A stretch of 64,000 bases of DNA from a virus, in IMG/VR virus record IMGVR_UViG_3300013094_000027, positions 28,019-92,018 of that record. One strand, given 5' to 3'. This document shows, one piece after another, positions 20,233 through 30,153 of the stretch; within the stretch, counting starts at the first letter, position 1, and each line of letters starts with the position of its first letter. The notes under the pieces are model-generated. The model did no database searches. It was not told the DNA's origin and saw only the letters and a program-made list of their open reading frames with translations. The translations under genes and the position numbers were made by a program.

Positions 20233-22491
20233 TTATGATTTAGTTCCTGTAATTTCTACTGTTACATTTTGTACGGTTGTAGCAGATGTAACATAAAATA
20301 AAATAATAGTTCCTGATGATATGGCTGTTGTAGTCCATCCTGAAACAGAAGCATTAGCTGACGAAGCTGATGATAATGTTGGAGCATTACCTGATCCAAC
20401 TAAAGATGTTCCTGAACTATTTCTAACGTCTACTACTATAGATCCTGATAATAAACCCGATGATCCTATAGACACAATATTCCACCCTGTAATTGTCATT
20501 GCATATGGAACAGTTATTGCAACAGCATATCCTGTATTTATAACACCTCCTGATCCTAATAATGATGCACCAAAACCACCAATGGCATTAGATGTATTCA
20601 TGTAAGCAATATCCCAAGCAGATGATGTATTACCAGAAGTGGATAAACAAGTAGCAACAACTTGTGAATTATATGCAATAGATTGTAAAGCAACTCCTGT
20701 ATAGGATTGTAAATAAATAGTTGTACCAGATGTACAATTACTCATTACTAAAAATGATTGCCCTACTGTTAGAGTAGAAGTATCTGGTAATTGTACAATT
20801 TGATTTGTACTACCAGAAAATACTGTAAAATATGGAGAAGCAGATGTTAATAGTGTTGTACCTGAAGTTACTGCTATTTGTTGTATACCTGATATAAAGT
20901 TGTTGGCAAAATGATTTTTGTTAGTGTCCCAGGTAGTTAATGTATTGGCTGCAGGAGTGTAAGAATACCCTAATGCCTGATAAGGAGATGCCGTACTTCC
21001 TGATGTATTAGCAAGCACACTATTGGCTGATATAGGAGTAAGCCCTATAGTACCTGTAGAAGTTATTGGGCCTCCTGTAATACCATTATTAGTGGCAATA
21101 TTAGTAACACCTACATTAAGTGTAGCCCATTGAGGAGTAACACCATTTGATATAAGAGTTTGCCCTGATGTGCCTATAGCAAGATTAGTGAATAAACCTC
21201 CGCTATTATAGTATATATCTCCATTAGCATCTCCACCTAAAGCAAGTCCTATTTTAGGACCAAAATAAGCTCCTGTTGCCCACGTACCTGTATTAATAGT
21301 ACCAACAGTATTTATAGAGGTTTGTCCTACATAACCAGAATCTATTGAAATAACTTTAGTGGTTCCTGAAGTTGTTACATCTATCTGTAAGGTTGTTCCT
21401 GATATAGAGGATATATAATCTGTTCCAGGAGTTGCTGCAACTAATTGACCAGAACCATTTGCTTTTATAAGAGAAGATAAAACAGAATTTTGAGCTAAAT
21501 ATCCATTTACTGTTAATCCTGCTGTTCCCCAGGTAGAAGAAGACGTTCCTGAAATAAAACTATCCCATTGACCGGCAGAAAAAGAGGCTGATTGTAAAAT
21601 TACAGTAGCATATCCTCCAGAAGGAATTGTAATTAATATCCCTCCTCCATATTGTTGTATTACAAGATTTCCTGTAGCGTTATTATTAAAAATATATGTC
21701 GCTCCTACAAGAATAGTAGTTGCATTAGGAAGTACTATAGTAGTGGTTGTAGGAGCACCACTTTGTGCAACCCATATTTGACCACTATAAGAATTTAAAT
21801 TTGTTGTTGATCCTCCGGCAACTCCTGTAATAGTGGGTGCAAATAAATTAGCAGACATTATTCCAGAAAATGAACCACCAGTACCGTATAATTCTCCTGT
21901 AAGTGTTCCTCCTGATAAAGGTAAATAGTTACCTAAAGCTGAAGAATAATTTGGGATATTTAAAACATTACTTATTAAAGTTGAAGGTCCTGTTGTACCA
22001 GATGTAGTAAGTGTCAAAGTACTTCCACTTCCAAAAACATCTGAAAGACCTATTAAATATTGTATAGGTACTTGCATCCATTTACCTAAAGAAGTATATA
22101 TTACAGACGCACCTTGATTAAAATTAGTTAATCCACTACCGAGATCTTGTGATCCTGAAACAGATATTCTATAAACAGAATTTAAAGTACCTGTAGAATT
22201 TGAAAGATGTGGTATATTTAAATTTGCATTCCAATCTCCTAAAAAATTATAAGGACTTGTTCCTAAATATAAACTAACAAGATCTAAAGTATAGAGTATT
22301 GGTTCTGCTTGCCAAGTACCACCTGAAGTATATATTATACTTTGATTTTGTAAATAACTAGTTAAACCAGAACCTAAATCTCTTGAATAAGAGTTTATAA
22401 TATTATAAGTATCTCCTACCGTCCCTACACCATTTATAAGGACAGGATTATTTGCAATAGGGTCCCAATTTCCTTTATAGTTTAAAGACAT
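20233..22491 (-). CDS. Large tail or head fibre protein
   Basis: 752 residues of repetitive, uncharged, G/S/T/N-rich sequence. The N terminus holds two copies of a ~75-residue module (NYKGNWDPIANNPVLINGVGTVGDTY and FLGDWNANLNIPHLSNSTGTLNSVY, each followed by DLGSGLT and a W-Q/M tail). Modules of this kind form fibre shafts in many phages. The C-terminal part (SLLGSGGVINTGYAVAITVPYAMTITGWNIVS) looks like a jelly-roll tip. It is the longest fibre gene of the cluster. Confidence 0.6.
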   Translation of the reverse strand: MSLNYKGNWDPIANNPVLINGVGTVGDTYNIINSYSRDLGSGLTSYLQNQSIIYTSGGTWQAEPILYTLDLVSLYLGTSPYNFLGDWNANLNIPHLSNSTGTLNSVYRISVSGSQDLGSGLTNFNQGASVIYTSLGKWMQVPIQYLIGLSDVFGSGSTLTLTTSGTTGPSTLISNVLNIPNYSSALGNYLPLSGGTLTGELYGTGGSFSGIMSANLFAPTITGVAGGSTTNLNSYSGQIWVAQSGAPTTTTIVLPNATTILVGATYIFNNNATGNLVIQQYGGGILITIPSGGYATVILQSASFSAGQWDSFISGTSSSTWGTAGLTVNGYLAQNSVLSSLIKANGSGQLVAATPGTDYISSISGTTLQIDVTTSGTTKVISIDSGYVGQTSINTVGTINTGTWATGAYFGPKIGLALGGDANGDIYYNSGGLFTNLAIGTSGQTLISNGVTPQWATLNVGVTNIATNNGITGGPITSTGTIGLTPISANSVLANTSGSTASPYQALGYSYTPAANTLTTWDTNKNHFANNFISGIQQIAVTSGTTLLTSASPYFTVFSGSTNQIVQLPDTSTLTVGQSFLVMSNCTSGTTIYLQSYTGVALQSIAYNSQVVATCLSTSGNTSSAWDIAYMNTSNAIGGFGASLLGSGGVINTGYAVAITVPYAMTITGWNIVSIGSSGLLSGSIVVDVRNSSGTSLVGSGNAPTLSSASSANASVSGWTTTAISSGTIILFYVTSATTVQNVTVEITGTKS

Positions 22492-22493
22492 TA

Positions 22494-22832
22494 TTATAAA
22501 TAAATATAAGAAAGATTTGTGCTTCCTGAAACAGAAGTTGTATTATTGTAATTAACTGTTATTCCACTTGAACTTGGTATAGAAGCCGTTACCTCAATAC
22601 CATACTTTTGAGATTGCACAATACTTATCATTGGTTGATAAGACAAAGGTATTGTTGTTACACCTGTAGTACCTGATGCATATACTAAAGAATATAATCC
22701 TATATTTGGTACAAATTGTGCAATGCCATTTAAAGCTGTATTTAAAGATGCTCCTGTAATACTATTTGTTCCATTAGTATTAACATACGCATTTAAATAA
22801 GCAACAACAGCAGATAAGTTAGAAAAAGTCAT
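22494..22832 (-). CDS. Small fibre-cluster protein
   Basis: 112 residues: a short helical start (TFSNLSAVVAYLNAYVNTNGTNSITGASLNTALNGIAQFVP) followed by a beta-rich end. It is directly upstream of the 752-residue fibre with a two-base gap. The sequence style is that of a fibre adaptor or head-fibre subunit, but no family is recognised. Confidence 0.45.
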   Translation of the reverse strand: MTFSNLSAVVAYLNAYVNTNGTNSITGASLNTALNGIAQFVPNIGLYSLVYASGTTGVTTIPLSYQPMISIVQSQKYGIEVTASIPSSSGITVNYNNTTSVSGSTNLSYIYL

Positions 22833-22835
22833 AAG

Positions 22836-23183
22836 TTATTTAAAAAAATCGTTATTAAAATCATTGTTAAAATCTCCCGATAAAGTATATGTGCAAATAG
22901 TAGGTTGTAAACAAACATGCAATTGTATAAAAGGATATGTAGGAATACTATTTGTACCAGATTGTATTTTTATACAATTTTTTGGTTGATATGATAAAGT
23001 ACATTCGTTACAACAGTCACTTTCTTGTTGATATTCCAATAATTTTTTTTGAAACCAAACTATTTCTGGATCTTTTATATTACAGTTAAGTTCAATACCC
23101 CATATTGATTTATAGGCTATTTTTTTAAATGTATTACAAAAACTACTTATAATTTCATCTTTATGTTGTAAAAAATTTACCAC
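22836..23183 (-). CDS. Small Cys-containing structural-cluster protein
   Basis: 115 residues starting with GTG, whose bases overlap the TAG stop of the upstream zinc-ribbon gene. The first half is helical and aromatic, the middle holds CCNEC, and the end is a short D/N/F-rich repeat (SGDFNNDFNNDFFK). Function unknown; it probably interacts with a fibre or virion component. Confidence 0.45.
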   Translation of the reverse strand: MVNFLQHKDEIISSFCNTFKKIAYKSIWGIELNCNIKDPEIVWFQKKLLEYQQESDCCNECTLSYQPKNCIKIQSGTNSIPTYPFIQLHVCLQPTICTYTLSGDFNNDFNNDFFK

Positions 23184-23335
23184 TATTGTTTGTTTTGCTG
23201 TTGAATCATTTTTTCTTGTTGAATTTTTGCTTCATATTCTTGAAGACAAGTATTACAACAACGTTGACCATTTGATGCAACCCTTTCTTGACATCCACAA
23301 GAAAGAGGTCTTTGACAATTGTTACATTTTTTCAT
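23183..23335 (-). CDS. Small zinc-ribbon-like protein
   Basis: 50 residues: cysteine pairs CNNC, CGC, and RCCNTC within the first 31 residues, then a Q/E/K helix. The pattern KCNNCQRPLSCGCQ is typical of small treble-clef or ribbon zinc proteins found beside fibre genes of Bacteroidota phages. Its leader carries the AAAACCAATAAT motif seen before several genes here. The stop codon overlaps the GTG of the next gene. It is short, but the coding signal is clear. Confidence 0.6.
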   Translation of the reverse strand: MKKCNNCQRPLSCGCQERVASNGQRCCNTCLQEYEAKIQQEKMIQQQNKQ

Positions 23336-23357
23336 ATTATTGGTTTTAAATTTAATC

Positions 23358-23753
23358 TTATACTTGTGCTACTAAAAGGTAAATATCTACAGAACCTTGT
23401 GTTGCAGCATTTAAATTTGCAGAAGTAGAAGTTGCTGTAGCATATATTGTTGTTGCAACACTCATACTTTCAATACCTGTGTTTGTAGCAGGTGTTAAAG
23501 TAGCTCCTGTAAAAACGGTTTGTGCTGAAAGATACTTACTATAATTTCCAACAGTACCTATAGAAATAGTATAATTACTAATACTACCTCCTGAAAAAGT
23601 TGTTGTTGGATTTAACAAACAACCCATTATTACAGATCCTGCCGGTAAAGTATATCCTGTACTAACATTATTTGTTAAAGAAGCAGCAGAAAAATTACTA
23701 TACTTTAAAGTAGCTATTTTTTGCCATTGTGGAACTGTAGGTAAATGAGACAT
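23358..23753 (-). CDS. Head-fibre or decoration-like beta protein
   Basis: 131 residues beginning SHLPTVPQWQKIATLKYSNFS and continuing as beta strands with almost no charge. The strand pattern and size fit small trimeric decoration or head-fibre proteins. It lies in the fibre cluster, between a zinc-ribbon gene and another small fibre gene. The assignment is an inference. Confidence 0.45.
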   Translation of the reverse strand: MSHLPTVPQWQKIATLKYSNFSAASLTNNVSTGYTLPAGSVIMGCLLNPTTTFSGGSISNYTISIGTVGNYSKYLSAQTVFTGATLTPATNTGIESMSVATTIYATATSTSANLNAATQGSVDIYLLVAQV

Positions 23754-23762
23754 ATTTATATT

Positions 23763-24200
23763 TTATAATATCCAATAATTAGAGCCATCACTTTGAAAAC
23801 TATAAGCAGCATAAGTAGTATTTGTTGTTATTGAGCTACTACCATCTATATTTCCACTTACAGTATTTATTATTAAATTATTTGTTCCTGCAATAAGTTT
23901 TATATCAAACATCAAACCTGTTGCAGAAGAAGCTGAAGGTAATGTTATTGTTACAGCACCAGAAGTAGTGTTTACAAGAATAGTTCCATCTGAAAGTTGT
24001 ACATTATAATTACTTGTTTTTGTACTTATATTGTATTCAATAGCTCCTTGAAAATATTGTGTTCCAGTCCAAACATTATTATTTGAAGTTAAAAGATTTA
24101 AATTACCACGTAATTGATTTATGTTAAACACACACCAATTTACTTGATTTCCTAAATCAAGATACCCTACTGCACCTGCTGGTAAAAAATTATTAGGCAT
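23763..24200 (-). CDS. Small fibre protein with beta-sandwich-like tip
   Basis: 145 residues. The segment LSDGTILVNTTSGAVTITLPSASSATGLMFDIKLIAGTNNLIINTV is typical of phage fibre shaft/tip domains, and the protein ends in GSNYWIL. A short Trp-containing N terminus (NQVNWCVFNINQLRG) may dock to the virion. Confidence 0.55.
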   Translation of the reverse strand: MPNNFLPAGAVGYLDLGNQVNWCVFNINQLRGNLNLLTSNNNVWTGTQYFQGAIEYNISTKTSNYNVQLSDGTILVNTTSGAVTITLPSASSATGLMFDIKLIAGTNNLIINTVSGNIDGSSSITTNTTYAAYSFQSDGSNYWIL

Positions 24201-24210
24201 TATTTATAAT

Positions 24211-24759
24211 TTAACAAAAGTGACAACCTTGACTTAATTCTTCAACTTTTTTTTGAGCGTATCTATATATTTCAACTCCTTCTTCATATTGATGTTTGTC
24301 TTCAACAAGATGTTTTGCTGTTTCAATATGATTTTCAAGTAATTGCAATTGTCTTAAAACAGTCAATGTTTCATTAGTAGGATCACACGGTTTATTGTTT
24401 ACCCAACAAAGGACTTTATACCATGCGTTTTTAAGTTGTGTAATACGCAATTGTTTGTATTCAACAAATACTTGACTATTTGGACTAACAGAATATCTAT
24501 AGTTATAGATACCATCAGGCAATGTCGGACATGTAAAATTACAGTTACCTACAAATCCTAAATCACATGCATTTAAAAATAATCTAAATCCAGAAGATAG
24601 ATTTGTAAATACTGTAGCAGTACTAAACCCAGGAGGTGTTATTTCCAAAGTATTGCAACTTACAGGAATAAAAGTACTATAGATAGAACTATCTTCTACC
24701 TTTAATATTCCTTCATTAGTTGAATAAGGAAATTCTAAAAATAATTTATGTCGCTCCAC
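24211..24759 (-). CDS. Conserved-looking virion-associated protein
   Basis: 182 residues with GTG as start. The first 120 residues are beta-rich with scattered cysteines (CNTLEITPPG, ACDLGFVGNCNFTCPTLPDGIY). The last 60 form a long helix with ETLTVLRQLQLLENHIETAKHLVEDKHQYEEGVEIY and a CHFC end. It is first after the terminator that closes the 461-residue structural gene. It could be a fibre-attachment subunit. Confidence 0.5.
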   Translation of the reverse strand: MERHKLFLEFPYSTNEGILKVEDSSIYSTFIPVSCNTLEITPPGFSTATVFTNLSSGFRLFLNACDLGFVGNCNFTCPTLPDGIYNYRYSVSPNSQVFVEYKQLRITQLKNAWYKVLCWVNNKPCDPTNETLTVLRQLQLLENHIETAKHLVEDKHQYEEGVEIYRYAQKKVEELSQGCHFC

Positions 24760-24799
24760 AATAAAATATATGAAATTTTTTCAACAAAACCAAATTAAG

Positions 24800-24836
24800 A
24801 AAAAAAGCCCCAAATCCTTTTGGAATTCAGGGCTCT
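24800..24836 (-). terminator. Strong terminator after the abundant structural gene
   Basis: On the minus strand the stem AGCCC..GAATTCC / GGATTT..GGGCT (small internal mismatches) is followed by seven T residues. It separates the 461-residue structural gene from the fibre cluster and would reduce fibre expression relative to it. Confidence 0.85.
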
Positions 24837-24854
24837 TTTAAGAAAAATTATAAA

Positions 24855-26240
24855 TTAGAAACTTTCTAAGATTACAGTGTTACCTGCAGAAGAAAGTGAG
24901 TTTGCAATAATATTGGTAAAGTTTGTAGTTGATGTTCCTGTTGGTACATAAAATACTGCTTCCCATACACGAGCATTATCAGCAGGTTTAGGATTGAAGT
25001 CATCAGTGTTTAGATAACGAATGTGGATTTCATCATATGCTCCAGAAAGATTCACATTTGCAAGAACCACATCGTCTTCTATTTGACGCATCCTGAACAT
25101 GTCAATTTCATAACCATCAGGGAAGTTTTCCATCAAATACCTACGATATAAAACCCAATCCCTTGCTACAAATTGTCCCAAACCAGATGCTTGTTGAACT
25201 GTTTGAGTTGTAACAACCATGTTTGGTACTGATGTATTAATAGTAGTTGTTACTTGACAAGGATCTGATTGTAAACCATCATCCATACGAAGAGATGCAT
25301 AAATCAAAAGAGCATCTACATAGTAGTAATCTGAAGGAGTGAAAGTACAAGTATTAAATACTGTATCAACATAAGCTGTTTGCAATTGTAAACCAACAGT
25401 GATTGTTGGAATAGTTGTTGCATTTGTACTTGGTACATATGCACCTACTGTTGCAGCACCACTACCAGCAGCTACTGAACCATAAGTTGCACCACCTGCA
25501 ACACCAGGAGCACTAATAGAAACATCATATGCTGAGAATACTTGTGCAACGTTTCCTGTATTATAAGTATAAGTTCCAGAACCTGTAGTACCTGTAGTAG
25601 ATCCATTGATAAATACAGCAGGATAGAACATTGTTGACAAGATAGGATCTTGTTTGATATAATCAGACCATTGCAACATTACTGTTACAGGATCTACCAA
25701 TTGACCTGTACAACCTGATTGACAGTTACCACCGCAACAGCCAGTCCAAGCTTCAGCATCACGATAAACTTCATGACCAAAAACCCTCAATGCTGCTTCA
25801 CCCTTTGCTTCAAGCAACAACCTATAATAAGTACCACACTGGAAAGTAGGTCCTACTAAAGCTGTAGATCCGCTAGTTGTTTGATTCCAACCAACAGAAA
25901 TTACCATCGGTGCAGCAGATACTGCTGATTTTTTCCAAAAACGTTTGATACCACTAATCGGAATACGATGTGTTTTATCAGACATTTTCATACCACCTAT
26001 ACCAGGGGCAATAGCATCTTTAGTATGATACGATCCTTCGACAATTATAATATCACTTGTAGTGCTTTGACCAACACCTACAGAAGAACCTATAATACTA
26101 TTACGAACAGTAAATACACCAAGTTGACCTGGGGTTGTAATTGAAGTAGTACTAGTAAGACCTGAAGAAGCCATTAAAATAGTACCACCTGAAGTTGCAG
26201 GAAGAAATACTTCCCGAAAAGCACGAGTTCCGTAAGACAT
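24855..26240 (-). CDS. Abundant virion structural protein (tail or capsid-associated)
   Basis: 461 residues, globular, with balanced composition. Cysteine cluster CCGGNCQSGC lies near residue 170. Readable segments include GIGGMKMSDKTHRIPISGIKRFWKK near the start and NFPDGYEIDMFRMRQIEDDVVLANVNLSGAYDEIHIRYLNTDDFNPKP near the end. The codon choice appears more selective than in neighbouring fibre genes, and a strong terminator follows directly, both signs of high expression. An auxiliary capsid or tail-hub role is possible; I cannot name the family. Confidence 0.5.
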   Translation of the reverse strand: MSYGTRAFREVFLPATSGGTILMASSGLTSTTSITTPGQLGVFTVRNSIIGSSVGVGQSTTSDIIIVEGSYHTKDAIAPGIGGMKMSDKTHRIPISGIKRFWKKSAVSAAPMVISVGWNQTTSGSTALVGPTFQCGTYYRLLLEAKGEAALRVFGHEVYRDAEAWTGCCGGNCQSGCTGQLVDPVTVMLQWSDYIKQDPILSTMFYPAVFINGSTTGTTGSGTYTYNTGNVAQVFSAYDVSISAPGVAGGATYGSVAAGSGAATVGAYVPSTNATTIPTITVGLQLQTAYVDTVFNTCTFTPSDYYYVDALLIYASLRMDDGLQSDPCQVTTTINTSVPNMVVTTQTVQQASGLGQFVARDWVLYRRYLMENFPDGYEIDMFRMRQIEDDVVLANVNLSGAYDEIHIRYLNTDDFNPKPADNARVWEAVFYVPTGTSTTNFTNIIANSLSSAGNTVILESF

Positions 26241-26258
26241 GTTTATTTAATTTTTAAT

Positions 26259-26960
26259 TTAAGTATTTGTATTTTCGTTTTGTGTTAAACGCTGTTGTGT
26301 ATTTTGCATTTCTAGATCTCCAGAAATGATAGAGGCAGCTTCCTCTACAAGAAGTTCAATAACAGAATCTCTAAATTCACATTCAACGTCTGTTAAAGAT
26401 ATTAAACCTGTTTCAGTATCAGTACAACCTTGAAATTGCACACTTATAGGTTTTCTATAGTAAATTACTTCAGGATCAACTATTTCAAACTGATTGTTTG
26501 TATAAATCCTAACCTTGTTTCCAAAAAAAGTGACTATTGTTTCAGCCCATTCAAAATTTGGATTTTTGTTAGGATCTTTTAAAATTATATCTATATCTGA
26601 TTCTTCAGCTATATAAGTAACTAATTTTCTTGGGGGACAGCAATCATTTTTTGCAAATGCTGAAATTCGTGCAAAAACAATATAATCATTTGGAAAATCA
26701 CAAGATTCATAATATAAACCTTTATTGGTATAAGTGTCTTTCCAAGTAACAAGTAAATTTTGTAAATCAGCTATTACTTGTGAATCAGATTCTCGACCAG
26801 CCCTTTTTTGATTTATTCCATTTATTTGTCTTCTAACAAATTGTCTTTGAGCTTTATTAAAAGCTTCTTGAATTTGCCAACACTGAATGTTATCGTAGTC
26901 TTCACTATCAAGTTTATTCAGTCTTTGTTTGACTTTGAGTTGAAGTAAAGTATTATTCAC
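26259..26960 (-). CDS. Portal-proximal ring / head-tail connector protein
   Basis: 233 residues. The helical N terminus (KVKQRLNKLDSEDYDNIQCWQIQEAFNKAQRQFVRRQING) followed by SQVIADLQNLLVTWKD resembles the first ring or adaptor protein of crAss-like phages. The centre is beta-rich with PNDYIVFARISAF and YYRKPISVQF. It lies between the capsid region and the abundant structural gene, as expected for a connector. Confidence 0.58.
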   Translation of the reverse strand: MNNTLLQLKVKQRLNKLDSEDYDNIQCWQIQEAFNKAQRQFVRRQINGINQKRAGRESDSQVIADLQNLLVTWKDTYTNKGLYYESCDFPNDYIVFARISAFAKNDCCPPRKLVTYIAEESDIDIILKDPNKNPNFEWAETIVTFFGNKVRIYTNNQFEIVDPEVIYYRKPISVQFQGCTDTETGLISLTDVECEFRDSVIELLVEEAASIISGDLEMQNTQQRLTQNENTNT

Positions 26961-26971
26961 AATCAGTTATA

Positions 26972-28039
26972 TTAGTTATTCATTTCTTGATCAACTTTCT
27001 TTTGCAGTCTTTTTAAAATATCTGCATTAAGAGGATTTTTAAGATAAGAAGCAACCTCTTCATTTGTACGTCCTACAGGAATAGAATCTTCCATAAAATA
27101 AATAGTTCCTGTACGAGTGGCTTTATCTTCCATTTTATAATCTAAGAAGCGGTATTTAGTTGCGCATTTGATAATTGCATTAATACTCAAATCTTCCATT
27201 GGCATATTACAAAGATCTAAAAACCTTTGAGCAGCCATTCTTTTATTTTTTTCCCAAAGTTCGCCATCAATACCTCTATCCATATTAAGATATACAATAT
27301 CTGCTGGTGTAGACCTTTTGTATTGTGTTGGATCAGGATCAAAATTGCGTGCTACAATAAACAACTTTTCAAGATTTTCATCACGCAAAGCATCCAATTT
27401 AGATTTTGCTTTATTTACTATTTTACGATATTCTGTATTAATAGCAGCAGTATTTTCTAATTTATCTAAATAAAACTTGGGAGGATTCATATAAGGCCAG
27501 TTATAAGCATCTTCTAAAGATGAAGCCACAAGAGCCCTATAACCACCTGCACGAATCGCACGTTCAATTAGAATATCCATTGGATTGTTCATATCTAAAA
27601 ACATTCCTGATTTAGATAATTGCAATGTAAAACCTTGAGGATATTCTTTATCATTACCCCAAAAAGCTATGTTAGTAGGAGCTAGTTCTTTGCATTGTTC
27701 CCAAAAACTTTTGTTCTTAAAAGAAGGGTCTATTTCATCACCTCCAAAAAGCAGATAATGTACATGTGCAACAGTCTCACGAATATCTTTCCTTGCTGCT
27801 TCCCTTTCTTTTTCAGAAAGTTTTAAAATTTCCGGTGCTGTTTCATCTAATCCATTTACTGCTTTAAATGTAGCAGGTGTTGTTAATGTTCCAGGAGTAA
27901 CTTCTTTAATAAAAAGTGTATCTTTTTGTACGGCTTCATCAAAAATAGAAATACCATAATTTTCAAGTCCTGAATTACTAATGTTTGGATTTACAAAACA
28001 TTTAATTGCTACGTTAGAACGTACTTTTTCTTTTAACAT
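26972..28039 (-). CDS. Conserved-looking structural-block protein, unknown
   Basis: 355 residues, mainly helical, soluble. Features include KLSEKEREAARKDIRETVAHVHYLLFGG and FIVARNFDPDPTQYKRSTPADIVYLNMDRGIDGELWEKNKRMAAQRFLDLCNMP. No catalytic motif is recognised. The leader carries AAAACCAATAAAAT. Position just after the capsid and a small membrane protein suggests a head or connector role. Confidence 0.5.
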   Translation of the reverse strand: MLKEKVRSNVAIKCFVNPNISNSGLENYGISIFDEAVQKDTLFIKEVTPGTLTTPATFKAVNGLDETAPEILKLSEKEREAARKDIRETVAHVHYLLFGGDEIDPSFKNKSFWEQCKELAPTNIAFWGNDKEYPQGFTLQLSKSGMFLDMNNPMDILIERAIRAGGYRALVASSLEDAYNWPYMNPPKFYLDKLENTAAINTEYRKIVNKAKSKLDALRDENLEKLFIVARNFDPDPTQYKRSTPADIVYLNMDRGIDGELWEKNKRMAAQRFLDLCNMPMEDLSINAIIKCATKYRFLDYKMEDKATRTGTIYFMEDSIPVGRTNEEVASYLKNPLNADILKRLQKKVDQEMNN

Positions 28040-28079
28040 ATTTTATTGGTTTTAAGTAGATATTTAAGAAAATGTGATG

Positions 28080-28307
28080 TTATATTTTATTCACATCATT
28101 TTTTATTTCTTTTGCAACAGATTCTACATTAGAGACATCTGATTTAATAGTACTAATAGTAGAATTGTATGTGTTAGATATTTTTGATTCTGTATTTTCA
28201 ACATCTTCAATATACTCACCGGCAACTGCTTTTGCATGAACATTGCCAAGAATTATGAGTATAATAATAGAAGCTATTAAAATAAAACCTACAATGTATG
28301 CTATCAT
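28080..28307 (-). CDS. Small membrane-anchored helical protein
   Basis: 75 residues: an N-terminal hydrophobic helix (IVGFILIASIIILIILGNV) then a polar, amphipathic coiled segment (VENTESKISNTYNSTISTIKSDVSNVESVAKEI). It sits between capsid and the 355-residue gene. A virion membrane-contact or ejection factor is possible; no family is recognised. Confidence 0.55.
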   Translation of the reverse strand: MIAYIVGFILIASIIILIILGNVHAKAVAGEYIEDVENTESKISNTYNSTISTIKSDVSNVESVAKEIKNDVNKI

Positions 28308-28430
28308 AATGTGATTTTTTTTAATTGTGATTGATTTAGTACACTAATAAGATACGATTTATTTCTGAAAATACCTAATTAGAAAACTATTTATTAAAAT
28401 ATTGTTAATAATCCGATGAATATTTTTGGA

Positions 28431-30116
28431 TTATAAGCTGAACCCGGTGATTGGATTTTTCATAACTATTTTCAACACTTTCGTTGGATCTTTAACCCAA
28501 ATTGCTTTGTGTGGTTGACGCATAAATACTTTATAACCAAAGTCACCACCGTTTGATTGGAAACCAGTAGTACGTCCCATATAGTCCATATTACCGTTTT
28601 CATACCACCAACGCAAGTTGCTATCCCAAGCTTTTTCAAGCAAGAAAATGTTATCGTTAGTATTATCTGTAATATCGAAAATCAAGAATGAATAAGAAGA
28701 AAGATTAAAACCATTGATCTTTGGATTTTCAATATCGTTATTGTTTACATTATCAAATGCAGGGTTCAAAACAAAATTTACATTTGCCAAGAAAGGAATA
28801 ACGAAACCTGTAAATGCATAACCAAAGTTAAGATTCATTGCTTCGATACGACCACCACCAGCAGCATTGCTTGTTACAGCACCAAGCTCGTGAGCATTCA
28901 ATACAAGACCTGAGTTAACTGTTGATTTTTGAATTGCTTCGTTAATCAACTTCATACCACCCATACCTGTTTGTACTATGATCTTACGTTGTGGATCTGG
29001 ACCTTTAAATTCAATTTTACCATTGTAAAAATTGAACAATTCGGCTTTAAACATATCAAGAGTAAAGTTACCAAAATTGTAAATTCTCTTATAGTTATTA
29101 TCAAGTTGTTTCCACAAACCTGTAGAAAGACGAACTGAATCAGCACCATCACGTTGAGAAAGGATACCACCTTTACCCCACATCAATTGATATTCAATAT
29201 CATGAGATATTTGTGCAAGACATTTAGCTTCGATTGAAGTTACAAATGTACGAGACAAACGGCCTTCTTCCATTTGTTTTTTAGCCCAACCTGTACCATT
29301 ACGTTTAATGGCTTCTTGAATATTTGGAATTGAAGGATCAGCACCCCAATCAAGCCATTTCCATATTTCTGTAACCAGTGATTCACCTTTAGCATTCATA
29401 CCACCTTTCATCATCAAATCTAACTTACCGTCAATTTGAAAAGAAGCATGAGCATCTGATTGACCTACATAGTTATAAAATTCACGATAACCACCACGCA
29501 ATTCACCAAGATCATTGTATTGTGTACCATATTCACCAATAGTAGAACCTGCTGAGAATATCTTAGTACCAGGTGTAACATATTGATTATTCAAATAATA
29601 TGTACCATTGGTTGTGGTAGGACCTGTACCAAGTGTAGAACCTGCGTTGTTTACAAGTTTTACTGTGTACAACCAACCTTCACCTTGTTGAATAATAGGT
29701 TCTGAAGTAACGTACATTTCAAGACCGTTGTACTTATCATAAGTGATAAGAGAACCATGACCAAATGCACGTTTGTTTAACAAAATTTGAAATGCCTGAC
29801 CATCAGCACCTTTAGTAGTATTTGAAGGCTGAACATCATACAAAATGTATGGAAGTTCTTGTACAATAGGTAATTGCCATTTGTAACGACCTTGATAGTC
29901 TTCTACTTTCTTTACATTTTTGCCTCCAAAACTAGACATTTGATAAATAGGCATTTCTACCTTTTGTGTCATAGCCCAAAGATCTACAGGACCCATATCA
30001 TCTGGTCCGGCATCTTTCATAAAATTACGAAGGTGAAAAGAATCAATGTTTGATCCATCTAAACGATATTGGGTGTCACGTAAAAACACGCCATTATTCA
30101 AGCTCGGTGTTGCCAT
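28431..30116 (-). CDS. Major capsid protein (HK97-like, crAss type)
   Basis: 561 residues. The order portal, scaffold-like, this gene, and the long mixed alpha/beta composition fit the crAss-like HK97-fold capsid protein. Readable stretches include IDSFHLRNFMKDAGPDDMG, the possible E-loop region, FGHGSLITYDKY, QMEEGRLSRTFVTSIEAKCLAQISHDIEYQLMWGKGGI, and a C-terminal FGYKVFMRQPHKAIWVKDPTK. Codon use is cleaner than in the fibre genes, as for an abundant protein. A weak hairpin (ATAATCC/GGATTAT) lies at the 3' end. Confidence 0.8.
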   Translation of the reverse strand: MATPSLNNGVFLRDTQYRLDGSNIDSFHLRNFMKDAGPDDMGPVDLWAMTQKVEMPIYQMSSFGGKNVKKVEDYQGRYKWQLPIVQELPYILYDVQPSNTTKGADGQAFQILLNKRAFGHGSLITYDKYNGLEMYVTSEPIIQQGEGWLYTVKLVNNAGSTLGTGPTTTNGTYYLNNQYVTPGTKIFSAGSTIGEYGTQYNDLGELRGGYREFYNYVGQSDAHASFQIDGKLDLMMKGGMNAKGESLVTEIWKWLDWGADPSIPNIQEAIKRNGTGWAKKQMEEGRLSRTFVTSIEAKCLAQISHDIEYQLMWGKGGILSQRDGADSVRLSTGLWKQLDNNYKRIYNFGNFTLDMFKAELFNFYNGKIEFKGPDPQRKIIVQTGMGGMKLINEAIQKSTVNSGLVLNAHELGAVTSNAAGGGRIEAMNLNFGYAFTGFVIPFLANVNFVLNPAFDNVNNNDIENPKINGFNLSSYSFLIFDITDNTNDNIFLLEKAWDSNLRWWYENGNMDYMGRTTGFQSNGGDFGYKVFMRQPHKAIWVKDPTKVLKIVMKNPITGFSL

Positions 30117-30153
30117 ATTTTATTTTTTATTTACTTATTTGTTTATTTAATTA

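Noticed and set aside
28425-28455. ATAATCC/GGATTAT hairpin at the end of the capsid gene as a terminator
   Set aside because: No T run on the minus strand after the stem, so only a weak possibility.
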